From the NCBI GenBank assembly GCA_019415705.1, contig DXYS01000070.1, positions 10,678 to 30,429 of the forward strand: DNA of 19,752 bases. Direction: 5' to 3'. How positions within the stretch are numbered: position 1 is the stretch's first letter; every line of letters starts with the position of its first letter. Under the pieces are notes generated by a model. The model was not told the origin of the DNA. It saw only the letters and a list, made by a program, of their open reading frames with translations, and searched no databases. This stretch comes from Bacteroidales bacterium (GTDB lineage Bacteria; Bacteroidota; Bacteroidia; Bacteroidales; Muribaculaceae). Of this stretch, positions 7,780 to 14,883 are shown one piece after another. A program made the translations under genes and the position numbers.

Positions 7780-8424
7780 TTAAACAAAAAGATGATCCTT
7801 GACCGCAAGCACCACACCGATAAGAGCCATAGCGACAAGCAGCGAGCCTACGATGCGGTTTACTAACCATAGCGAACGCACGTTGAAACGGTTGCGCAAC
7901 TTGCTGACAAGAAATGTGATGAGATACCACCATATCAGCGCGCCGCCGAAGATGGTCACATAGGCCCATATATAATGAAATATCTCATATTCCGGCAGGA
8001 TGAAATTAAAGCGTGCAAACAGACCGATTATAAAGAACAGTATCAGCGGATTGGAAAACGTCAGCAGAAATCCGGTGACAAAATCGCTCCAATAGTCCGT
8101 CGCATCAACCTGTGCGGTCTTGAGGGCACGTGTAGGATTCTTACGGAAAAGGTAGACGCCGAATGCAACAAGTACAATTCCGCCTACAACCTGCAACAAA
8201 AACTGATGACGCTCTATAAGGTCAGTGATAAAACTTATGCCGAAACCTGTCAGGAGACAATATATCAGGTCAGAAAGAGCTGCGCCGATACCGGTAAAAA
8301 AACCGGCCCAGCGCCCTTTGGAGAGAGTACGCTGTATTATAAGCATACCGATAGGGCCCATCGGAGCCGATATCAGCACTCCGATAGCCACGCCGCGCGA
8401 CAATATGTAAAGGATAGTCTCCAC
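7780..8424 (-). CDS. LysE/RhtB-family exporter
   Basis: A small inner-membrane protein with about six hydrophobic segments and the family motif SAPMGPIGMLIIQRTLSKGR near the N-terminus, followed by GFFTGIGAALSDLIY. The family exports amino acids or related metabolites; the substrate here is unknown. No ATG exists upstream of the conserved motif. The open frame begins with TTG at 8436, but a good -7 box lies at 8444-8451, so that TTG would sit at or next to the transcription start. The GTG at 8424 (214 residues) therefore looks more likely, leaving a very short leader. A leaderless TTG start (218 residues) remains possible. It is the first gene of a unit with the CBM9-like gene. Confidence 0.88.
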   Translation of the reverse strand: METILYILSRGVAIGVLISAPMGPIGMLIIQRTLSKGRWAGFFTGIGAALSDLIYCLLTGFGISFITDLIERHQFLLQVVGGIVLVAFGVYLFRKNPTRALKTAQVDATDYWSDFVTGFLLTFSNPLILFFIIGLFARFNFILPEYEIFHYIWAYVTIFGGALIWWYLITFLVSKLRNRFNVRSLWLVNRIVGSLLVAMALIGVVLAVKDHLFV

Positions 8425-8443
8425 TCTTTGTTGCAATAAAAAG

Positions 8444-8475
8444 CAAAGGTAACATGTTTGACTTTAAATTGCAAA
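8444..8475 (-). promoter_or_regulatory. Promoter of the LysE-family gene
   Basis: On the minus strand TTTG (complement of 8472-8475), 20 nt, then TACCTTTG (complement of 8444-8451), an exact Bacteroidetes consensus. Initiation would be near 8437. The -33 box lies directly beside the terminator of the upstream nfn operon, so the two transcription units are packed without spare sequence. Confidence 0.7.
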
Positions 8476-8478
8476 ATA

Positions 8479-8519
8479 AAAATGTCATGCCCGGCCTCAG
8501 TGGTCGTGCATGACATTTT
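8479..8519 (-). terminator. Terminator of the nfnAB operon
   Basis: AAAATGTCATGC (8479-8490) and GCATGACATTTT (8508-8519) are perfect 12-base inverted arms around a 17-base loop, located 33 bases after the nfnB stop. In the minus-strand RNA the stem is followed by a U-rich tail, as expected for an intrinsic terminator. Confidence 0.8.
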
Positions 8520-8552
8520 GTTATTTCTCGATATTATTTTACGGCCGGAGTG

Positions 8553-10010
8553 TCATCCGAGCTGCTCGGCCATAGCGGCCGCAGCATGTCGACCGTCACC
8601 CATGGCGAGAATGACCGTGGCGCCTCCGCGCACTATATCACCGCCTGCAAAGATTGTCGGGATTGACGAGCGCAGGTTGTCGTCGACGACGATGGTGCCG
8701 CGACGCGACACCTCGATACCTTCGATAGAATTGGGAATCAGCGGGTTGGGAGAAACGCCGACAGAAACAATGACCTCGTCGACCTCAATCTCCTCTATCG
8801 CACCGGGAATCGGCACAGGCGAACGGCGTCCGCCGGCATCGGGCTCACCGAGCTCCATGCGCTGCACGACCATCGTAGTGACATGACCGCGCTCATCGCC
8901 GCGGTATTCTATCGGATTGCAGAGCGTCAGGAACTCGACGCCCTCCTGTTTGGCATGCTCGACCTCCTCGGCGCGCGCAGGCATCTCGGCCTCGCTGCGG
9001 CGATAGACTATCATGGCACGCTCCGCGCCCATGCGACGGGCCGTGCGCACAGAGTCCATGGCCGTATTGCCGCCGCCTACGACAGCAACACGACGACCGT
9101 TAGCCACAGGAGTCACACCACCGCGGCCTGCGCCCATGAGGTTGATGCGCGTAAGATACTCATTGCTCGACATTACACCGATGAGATTCTCGCCGGGGAT
9201 GTCCATAAAGCGCGGCAGTCCGGCCCCCGAAGCCACGAAGATGCCTTTGAAACCTTCATTTAACAAATCATCGTAGCTCAGAGTCTTACCGATGACGGTA
9301 TCTTTGCGGAATTCGACGCCGAGCGCTCTCAGCGAGTCAAGCTCGGAGTCAACGACTTCGTTGGGCAGACGGAACTCGGGGATGCCGTATTTGAGCACAC
9401 CGCCAATCTCGTGCAAAGCCTCAAAGACCGTCACGTCATAACCGCGCTTGGCCATGTCGCCGGCAAACGAAAGTCCGCAGGGCCCCGAGCCGACAACGGC
9501 GACCTTGATACCCTTTGACGCAGCACGCTCGGGAGCCGGACGCTCGGCTGACATGCGCTCTGTGTCGGCGGCGAAGCGTTCGAGATAGCCGATGGCAACG
9601 GGTGCTTTCTTCATCTTATTATATATACAGCGGCTTTCGCACTGTTTCTCCTGCGGGCATACACGTCCGCAGACTGCGGGCAGAGCCGATGTGGCCTTAA
9701 GCACTGCCGCAGCCTCGGCGTAGTGGCCGCGCTGTATGTTTTTTATAAAACCCGGTATGTTGATATTGACCGGGCAGCCGGTGACGCATGTCGGGTCGAC
9801 GCAGTCGAGACAACGTCGCGCCTCTACGACGGCCTGCTCCTCGCTCAGACCCTGATTGACCTCGTCATTGCAGGTGACGCGGTAAGCGGCATCGAGCATG
9901 GGCATCTCGGCGCGTGGTATGGCCGCACGCTCGCGCGGACTCATCTGCTGTCTCAATTGTTCGCGCCACTCGGCGTCTCGCGGCGCTTTTGTATCGAATT
10001 GATTTTTCAT
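8553..10010 (-). CDS. nfnB: NfnB: NADPH-binding subunit of NADH-dependent ferredoxin:NADP+ oxidoreductase (GltD-like)
   Basis: A 485-residue cytoplasmic flavoprotein of the glutamate synthase small-subunit family. An N-terminal Fe-S domain has two cysteine clusters (C67, C70, C75, C79 and C114, C118, C124, C128), as in the NfnB and GltD subunits that carry two 4Fe-4S centres. A FAD Rossmann motif, VAVVGSGPCGLS (170-181), and an NADPH motif, VAVVGGGNTAMDS (308-320), follow. The FAD-binding GGDI motif is at 456-459. On its own it would be called glutamate synthase small subunit. The adjacent NfnA-type gene 18 bases upstream, and the absence of a large glutamate synthase subunit, make NfnB the better name. 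With NfnA it couples NADPH with NADH and ferredoxin by flavin-based electron bifurcation in anaerobes. Confidence 0.9.
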   Translation of the reverse strand: MKNQFDTKAPRDAEWREQLRQQMSPRERAAIPRAEMPMLDAAYRVTCNDEVNQGLSEEQAVVEARRCLDCVDPTCVTGCPVNINIPGFIKNIQRGHYAEAAAVLKATSALPAVCGRVCPQEKQCESRCIYNKMKKAPVAIGYLERFAADTERMSAERPAPERAASKGIKVAVVGSGPCGLSFAGDMAKRGYDVTVFEALHEIGGVLKYGIPEFRLPNEVVDSELDSLRALGVEFRKDTVIGKTLSYDDLLNEGFKGIFVASGAGLPRFMDIPGENLIGVMSSNEYLTRINLMGAGRGGVTPVANGRRVAVVGGGNTAMDSVRTARRMGAERAMIVYRRSEAEMPARAEEVEHAKQEGVEFLTLCNPIEYRGDERGHVTTMVVQRMELGEPDAGGRRSPVPIPGAIEEIEVDEVIVSVGVSPNPLIPNSIEGIEVSRRGTIVVDDNLRSSIPTIFAGGDIVRGGATVILAMGDGRHAAAAMAEQLG

Positions 10011-10028
10011 TGCTAAATCCTTTCTATT

Positions 10029-10811
10029 TCAATTATAGGCGCGCATGCGCATCAGCATTTCGTCGAAGTCGACCTGATGGGCGTCAAACTCGGGACCGTC
10101 GACACATACAAATCTCATTTTGCCGCCGACTGTCACGCGACAAGCTCCGCACATGCCCGTGCCGTCGACCATTATGGTATTAAGCGAGCAGATGGTCGGC
10201 ACCTCATACTTACGTGTGAGCAGCGCGACAAATTTCATCATTATAGCCGGTCCTATAGTCACGACTTCATCGACTTTTTCACGCTGTATCACAGACTCCA
10301 CGCCGTCGGTGACGAGTCCCTTGCGTCCGGCGCTGCCGTCGTCAGTCATAATAATAACCTCATCGGAGTGGCGGCGCACCTCGTCCTCAAGTATTATCAG
10401 GTCTTTATTACGAGCGGCAAGTACCGATATGACACGGTTGCCCGCCTCTTTCATGGCCTTGATAATCGGCAGCAGAGGAGCGACACCCACACCGCCGCCG
10501 CAACACACCACCGTGCCGACGTTGGCAATTTTGGTTGCACGTCCGAGCGGGCCGACGACATCGGTCAGGCTGTCACCGGCCTCAAGCGCGCATATCTGAC
10601 GTGTCGACTCTCCCACGGCCTGCACGACCAAAGTTATCGTGCCACGCACTGTGTCGGCATCGGCAATTGTCAACGGTATGCGTTCGCCTTTTTCTCCTGT
10701 ACGCACGATAACAAAATGACCCGGTTTACGAGCCCGCGCGATGTCAGGAGCCTCGACTACGAGCCTGACGACATTCTCGGAGAAATGACTCTTTTCTAAT
10801 ATCTTATTCAT
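10029..10811 (-). CDS. nfnA: NfnA: FAD/[2Fe-2S] subunit of NADH-dependent ferredoxin:NADP+ oxidoreductase
   Basis: A 260-residue member of the sulfide dehydrogenase/dihydroorotate dehydrogenase electron-transfer family, which binds FAD, NAD(H) and a 2Fe-2S cluster. The FAD region contains RIPLTIAD (44-51). The nucleotide-binding loop CCGGGVGVAPLLPI (103-116) and the TIGPAIMMK segment (185-193) follow. The cluster site is DGTGMCGACRVTV (216-228) with a further Cys at 236. Compared with the PyrK spacing C-x4-C-x2-C-x11-C, the first ligand is Asp216, which is my recollection of the unusual Asp ligand described for Nfn complexes. It is first in the operon, with nfnB starting 18 bases after its stop. 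The ATG at 10811 gives a start in line with homologues. Confidence 0.92.
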   Translation of the reverse strand: MNKILEKSHFSENVVRLVVEAPDIARARKPGHFVIVRTGEKGERIPLTIADADTVRGTITLVVQAVGESTRQICALEAGDSLTDVVGPLGRATKIANVGTVVCCGGGVGVAPLLPIIKAMKEAGNRVISVLAARNKDLIILEDEVRRHSDEVIIMTDDGSAGRKGLVTDGVESVIQREKVDEVVTIGPAIMMKFVALLTRKYEVPTICSLNTIMVDGTGMCGACRVTVGGKMRFVCVDGPEFDAHQVDFDEMLMRMRAYN

Positions 10812-10845
10812 GGGATCAGATACATTGGTTTTATGGTTTCGGATG

Positions 10846-10853
10846 CAAAATTA
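10846..10853 (-). promoter_or_regulatory. Candidate -7 box of the nfnAB operon
   Basis: The minus strand reads TAATTTTG here, an exact TAnnTTTG match, 35 bases before the nfnA start. No convincing -33 box lies 19-21 nt upstream, so this is a weak call. Confidence 0.35.
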
Positions 10854-10927
10854 ATAAAATTACGAGGCGACAGACAGTTTTTACAAAATTTCATCCTTTA
10901 GGCTATATTTGTTAATATAAGTTATTT

Positions 10928-10956
10928 TATAGTACTTTGTATTGCATAGTACTATA
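10928..10956. promoter_or_regulatory. Palindromic operator, probable PadR binding site
   Basis: TATAGTACT (10928-10936) and AGTACTATA (10948-10956) form a perfect 9-base inverted repeat around an 11-base spacer. Each half-site itself contains the palindrome AGTACT. It overlaps the proposed -33 box of the padR promoter and ends eight bases before the -7 box, an ideal place for repression. PadR-family proteins are winged-helix dimers that commonly repress their own operon through such dyads. The assignment to this PadR is inferred from position. Confidence 0.65.
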
Positions 10957-10972
10957 TCTGTCATTATCTTTG
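10941..10972 (+). promoter_or_regulatory. padR-pspC operon promoter
   Basis: TATCTTTG at 10965-10972 is an exact -7 box, with ATTG at 10941-10944 exactly 20 nt upstream as a near-consensus -33 box. Transcription would start near 10979, about 44 nt before the ATG. A second TAnnTTTG (TATATTTG, 10904-10911) may be an upstream alternative. Confidence 0.65.
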
Positions 10973-11022
10973 TCACGCAATCATATAAAAACATTATTAT
11001 TCATTATTTAATCACATTATTA

Positions 11023-11373
11023 ATGGCAACAAACATCGACAACCTGAAATCTCAGATGCGCAAAGGCATGCTTGAGTTCTGCGTGCTCCTTCTGCTGAGT
11101 CGCAGCGACGCATACGCCTCGGAGATTATCGTAAAGATGAAAGAGAGCCACCTGATAGTGATGGAAGGCACGCTCTATCCACTACTGACACGCCTGAAAA
11201 ACGACGGTCTGCTTTCATATCGCTGGGAGGAATCCCTGTCAGGCCCTCCCCGCAAATACTACTCAATCACCGACCTCGGACGACGTTTCATCAGCGAGCT
11301 CCACAAATCATGGGACGAACTGTCAAACACCGTAACACTTCTAATCAACGCCACCTCACAAGAAAACAACTAA
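11023..11373 (+). CDS. PadR-family transcriptional regulator
   Basis: A 116-residue winged-helix protein with the PadR features: an N-terminal helix MRKGMLEFCVLLLLS (12-26), the recognition and wing segment EGTLYPLLTRLKNDGLLSYR (48-67), then SGPPRKYYSITDLGRR, ending in a short dimerisation helix. The size matches the short PadR subfamily (about 110 residues). The start at 11023 is chosen because the promoter and palindrome lie inside the longer open frame beginning at 10942. The PspC-domain gene begins 16 bases after its stop, a pairing often seen in Bacteroidetes and Firmicutes. It probably represses this operon, with envelope stress or a small molecule as possible inducer. Confidence 0.92.
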   Translation: MATNIDNLKSQMRKGMLEFCVLLLLSRSDAYASEIIVKMKESHLIVMEGTLYPLLTRLKNDGLLSYRWEESLSGPPRKYYSITDLGRRFISELHKSWDELSNTVTLLINATSQENN

Positions 11374-11389
11374 AATAATCCGCTCCATT

Positions 11390-12439
11390 ATGAAAAAAGC
11401 ATTTCCGGTCAACATCAACGGCAAAATATATTATATTGATGAAGACGCCTATCAGTTGCTCAACAACTATTTGACACAGCTGCGCTCAGCATTCAACAGC
11501 TCCGAAGGCTCGGAAATAGTAGCCGACATCGAAAGCCGTATCAGCGAGCTTTTTGATGAGCGAGTCGACAAAGGAGCCAAAGTCATCAGCTACTTTGACG
11601 TGAATTCGGTCATCGAAGTCATGGGCAACCCCTCTGACATCAACGACAGCCCCGAGCAAGAAACGACCTCCGAAACAGAATCTGACACACAGACAGTCAT
11701 CGGTGAAAGCATCGTCGAGACACTTTCCAAAAAACGTCTTTACCGCAATATGAACAACCGCATATTTGGCGGCGTCATCAGCGGCATAGCCACTTATCTC
11801 GGATGGGAGACCAATATCCTAAGAGTTTTGTATCTCGCACTGACGGTCCTGACCTACTTCTGGCCGCTTACATTAATCTATCTCATCGCATGGATGATTA
11901 TACCGCCGGCCAACACCTCGCGCCGGGTGCTTGAGCAGCATGGCACACCAGTCACCGTAGCCACTGTCAGCGACAATGTGCTCTCGTCGTCTGTGCCGCC
12001 GCCATATAAAGGCAGCGAAACGCGTACAATAATTGTGCATGACGACTCGTCGAGCTTTCTTTCGACCATCTTCACCATCTTGGGCAAATCTCTGATGGCT
12101 CTCCTCGGATTTACGGGTGCAGTCACGGCCATGGTCGCATCAGGTTTCTTTATTTTCTTCCTTGTCTCTTTAATCGCCTCATGGGGATTCGGCAACGAAA
12201 TACTGCTCCACGCCTCTCCGTTCCACTATACTATATATCCTAACGTCGCTTGCATCTGCGGGATGCTATTCTCTCTCAGTTTCATAATTCCGGCCGTCGC
12301 GCTGACATGGGCTGCAGCATCAGTGCTTTTTAACGCACGCGGGGCCTCATCAGCAACCATAATTTCGGCTATAGTCCTTGAAGTATTGCTTGTAACTGCA
12401 ACAATAATAAGCATAATCTATGTAAACGCGCGATTCTGA
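11390..12439 (+). CDS. PspC-domain membrane protein
   Basis: A 349-residue protein. Residues 1-85 form a soluble domain (KAFPVNINGKIYYIDEDAY...) that includes an Ala/Glu-rich helix and a VIEVMGNPSDI motif, often found at the N-terminus of Bacteroidetes PspC proteins. The PspC domain follows at about 115-173: KRLYRNMNNRIFGGVISGIA, then YLGWETNILRVLY and YLIAWMIIPP, with a membrane pair. Further hydrophobic segments near 225-265, 285-315 and 322-345 make it a multi-spanning inner-membrane protein. PspC domains sense or counter envelope stress in the phage-shock response, but no PspA or PspF is present here, so the function is inferred from the domain. It is co-transcribed with padR. Confidence 0.88.
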   Translation: MKKAFPVNINGKIYYIDEDAYQLLNNYLTQLRSAFNSSEGSEIVADIESRISELFDERVDKGAKVISYFDVNSVIEVMGNPSDINDSPEQETTSETESDTQTVIGESIVETLSKKRLYRNMNNRIFGGVISGIATYLGWETNILRVLYLALTVLTYFWPLTLIYLIAWMIIPPANTSRRVLEQHGTPVTVATVSDNVLSSSVPPPYKGSETRTIIVHDDSSSFLSTIFTILGKSLMALLGFTGAVTAMVASGFFIFFLVSLIASWGFGNEILLHASPFHYTIYPNVACICGMLFSLSFIIPAVALTWAAASVLFNARGASSATIISAIVLEVLLVTATIISIIYVNARF

Positions 12440-12478
12440 CGCCCTCTCGATAATCTGCAATCTTAAATTACTGTTATA

Positions 12479-12512
12479 TGCCGGCGCCGACTGACGAAAG
12501 TCCGCGCCGGCA
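12479..12512 (+). terminator. Terminator of the padR-pspC operon
   Basis: TGCCGGCGC (12479-12487) pairs with GCGCCGGCA (12504-12512), a perfect nine-base GC-rich stem. An inner ACT/AGT may extend the pairing. It lies 40 bases after the pspC stop and is followed only by a short T-containing stretch, so termination may be incomplete. Confidence 0.7.
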
Positions 12513-12544
12513 CTTGTATTTCAAAACTAAAAGACTTAACTTTG
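12513..12544 (+). promoter_or_regulatory. Promoter of the M3 peptidase gene
   Basis: CTTG (12513-12516), 20 nt, TAACTTTG (12537-12544): near-consensus -33 and exact -7. The -33 box begins immediately after the upstream terminator stem. The leader would be about 50 nt. Confidence 0.7.
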
Positions 12545-12603
12545 CTCTTAAGTTTATGAATCAATCATTTATTACAAAATAATCCTATCACCATCACAAA
12601 ACA

Positions 12604-14757
12604 ATGAAGCACCAAATCCTAACCGTGGCGTCGGCCGCCTTAATCGGCGCCGCCACTGTCGGATGCTCGCAGGCCGAGCACAAGAATCCGTTTCTTGAGC
12701 CCTACACCACGCCCTACGAGATTCCGCCCTTTGACAAAATCACTTACGACGACTATCTGCCCGCTCTCGAGGCCGGCATAGCCCAGCATCAGGCTCAGAT
12801 TGACTCCATCACCGCCAATCCCGAGACCCCGACATTCGAGAACACCATTCTCGCCTTAGACCGTTCGGGCGAAATCCTCGAGAAAGTCACGGCCGTGTTC
12901 GCCAACTTAGACGAGTCAAACTCATCTGACGAGATGATTGCCATCGCCGAAAAATTCTATCCGATGCTCTCAAAACACAGCGACGAGACATCGATGAACG
13001 CCAAACTCTTTGAGCGTGTCAAATATCTTTACGATCATCCCGAACTCGGCTATGCCGACGACCAGCGCCGCATGATCGAGGAATCTTACAAGAGCTTTAC
13101 ACGCAACGGCGCTCTGCTTGACGACGCCAAGAAAGAGGAACTCAAGAAAGTCAACACAGAGCTCACCGACCTCTATCTGCAGTTCAACAAAAATCTGCTC
13201 AACGCCACAAACGATTTCTCAATTGTAGTCGAAGACTCGACCCGTCTGGCCGGTCTGCCCGCATCGAGCATCGCCATCGCAGCCGACGAGGCAGCCAAAC
13301 GTGGTCTCGGCGAGGGCAAATGGGTGTTCACACTACACGCCCCCAGCCGTCTGCCCCTGCTGCAGTATGCTGCCGACCGCGACCTGCGCCGTCAGATGTA
13401 CGAAGGCTACACCTCGCTTGCCTCATCGGGTCAGTATGACAACAACCCCGTCATCAGCAAAATCCTCATCGCCCGCTCAAAGAAGGCCGAACTCCTCGGC
13501 TTCGAGAACTTCGGCGCATACATGACAGACAACGTCATGGCCAAGACCGTGCAGAACGCCGAGGACCTGCTCATGCAAATCTGGCGTCCGGCAGTCAACC
13601 GCGTCAAAGAAGAAGTCGCCGAGATGCAGGCCGTAGTTGACTCAGAGGGCGGCGATTTCAAAATCGCTCCGTGGGACTACTATTATTACGCCGAAAAAGT
13701 GCGTCAGAAAAAATATGACTTAGATGAGTCTAAGGTGCGCGAATACTTTGCGCTTGACTCTGTGCGCAACGGCATCTTCACCATGGCCGAACGTCTCTAC
13801 GGCGTCAAGTTCACCGAGATGCCCGACGCGCCCAGATACTATGACGAAGTAACAGTCTATGACGTTACCGACGCCAAGACAGGCGAGCATGTGGCCGTGT
13901 TCATGACCGACTACTTCCCCCGCGAGTCAAAACGTCAGGGCGCATGGATGAGCGAATTCAAAGGCTCATGGATTAACGACGACGGCACAGCCTCGCGCCC
14001 CGTCATCTTCAACGTCGGCAACTTCACCCGTCCGACGGCTGACACCCCTGCCCTGCTGACACTCGACGAGGTTGAGACAATGTTCCACGAGTTCGGCCAC
14101 GGCCTTCACGGCATGCTCTCACGCGCACGCTACAAAGGCCAGTCAGGCACAAACGTCGACCGCGACTTTGTCGAGCTGCCCTCACAGATTCACGAGCACT
14201 GGGCTCTCGAGCCGGAGCTGCTCAAAGAGTACGCCCACCACTACAAAACCGGCGAAGTCATCCCCGATGACATGATTGCCAAGCTTCAGGCTTCGTCGAC
14301 CCACAATCAGGGCTTCACCACTGCCGAGCTCGCCGGCGCAGCCCTGCTCGACCTGCAGTACGGCAAACTCAACACCAAAGAGACCATCAATCCCGCCGAA
14401 TTTGAGAAACGTGTGGCCGAGGAACTCGGCATGCCGGCCGAACTGACATTCCGTTACCGCTCGCCCTACTTCAAACACATCTTCGGCAGCGACGGCTATG
14501 CGTCGGGCTACTACACCTATCTCTGGGCCGAGGTGCTTGACGCCGACGGCTTCGAGCTCTTCAAAGAGAAAGGCATCTTCGATCCCGAAACAGCCAAGGC
14601 TTTCAAAGAGAATGTACTCGAGAAAGGCGGCTCTGTCGACCCGATGGTGCTTTACGTAAATTTCCGCGGTCAGGAACCTACAGTTGACGCCCTGCTCCGC
14701 AACCGCGGTCTCGAGCCTGTCAAAAACATAGACTTAAGAGCAAAAACAGGCAAGTAA
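12604..14757 (+). CDS. dcp: M3-family zinc metallopeptidase, peptidyl-dipeptidase Dcp type, lipoprotein
   Basis: A 717-residue peptidase that removes dipeptides from the C-terminus of oligopeptides. The zinc site is HEFGH at 495-499 (H495, E496, H499), with E524 (FVELPSQ) as third ligand. The substrate-binding segment HIFGSDGYASGYYTYLW (625-641) contains the family tyrosines. Length and the FRGQEPTVDALLRNRGL end (687-703) match full-length Dcp. The N-terminus MKHQILTVASAALIGAATVG then Cys21 is a lipoprotein signal, so the enzyme is anchored outside the cytoplasm, unlike E. coli Dcp. The start is supported by this signal. It has its own promoter and ends before a strong bidirectional hairpin. 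Confidence 0.95.
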   Translation: MKHQILTVASAALIGAATVGCSQAEHKNPFLEPYTTPYEIPPFDKITYDDYLPALEAGIAQHQAQIDSITANPETPTFENTILALDRSGEILEKVTAVFANLDESNSSDEMIAIAEKFYPMLSKHSDETSMNAKLFERVKYLYDHPELGYADDQRRMIEESYKSFTRNGALLDDAKKEELKKVNTELTDLYLQFNKNLLNATNDFSIVVEDSTRLAGLPASSIAIAADEAAKRGLGEGKWVFTLHAPSRLPLLQYAADRDLRRQMYEGYTSLASSGQYDNNPVISKILIARSKKAELLGFENFGAYMTDNVMAKTVQNAEDLLMQIWRPAVNRVKEEVAEMQAVVDSEGGDFKIAPWDYYYYAEKVRQKKYDLDESKVREYFALDSVRNGIFTMAERLYGVKFTEMPDAPRYYDEVTVYDVTDAKTGEHVAVFMTDYFPRESKRQGAWMSEFKGSWINDDGTASRPVIFNVGNFTRPTADTPALLTLDEVETMFHEFGHGLHGMLSRARYKGQSGTNVDRDFVELPSQIHEHWALEPELLKEYAHHYKTGEVIPDDMIAKLQASSTHNQGFTTAELAGAALLDLQYGKLNTKETINPAEFEKRVAEELGMPAELTFRYRSPYFKHIFGSDGYASGYYTYLWAEVLDADGFELFKEKGIFDPETAKAFKENVLEKGGSVDPMVLYVNFRGQEPTVDALLRNRGLEPVKNIDLRAKTGK

Positions 14758-14783
14758 CCACAAATCACATTGCCTCATAAATC

Positions 14784-14821
14784 AGAGAAGGCCTTCGGGA
14801 TGCGTCCCGAAGGCCTTCTCT
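14784..14821. terminator. Strong hairpin between convergent genes
   Basis: AGAGAAGGCCTTCGGGA (14784-14800) and its perfect complement at 14805-14821 form a 17-bp stem with a TGCG loop, 27 bases after the dcp stop and 63 bases before the LRR gene stop. Neither strand has a clear U-tract, but the position between convergent genes suggests a shared terminator. Confidence 0.75.
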
Positions 14822-14883
14822 ATATACGTATCACTTATTCAGTAGATAGCTCTTTAATCAGTCGCTGAAAAAGTATTATTTGT

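Noticed and set aside
8553..10010. Glutamate synthase small subunit (gltD)
   Set aside because: No large subunit is near, and an NfnA-type gene is directly upstream, so NfnB is the better call.
10077..10799. 240-codon plus-strand open frame
   Set aside because: It is a mirror of nfnA with His/Ser/Arg-rich composition and no family resemblance.
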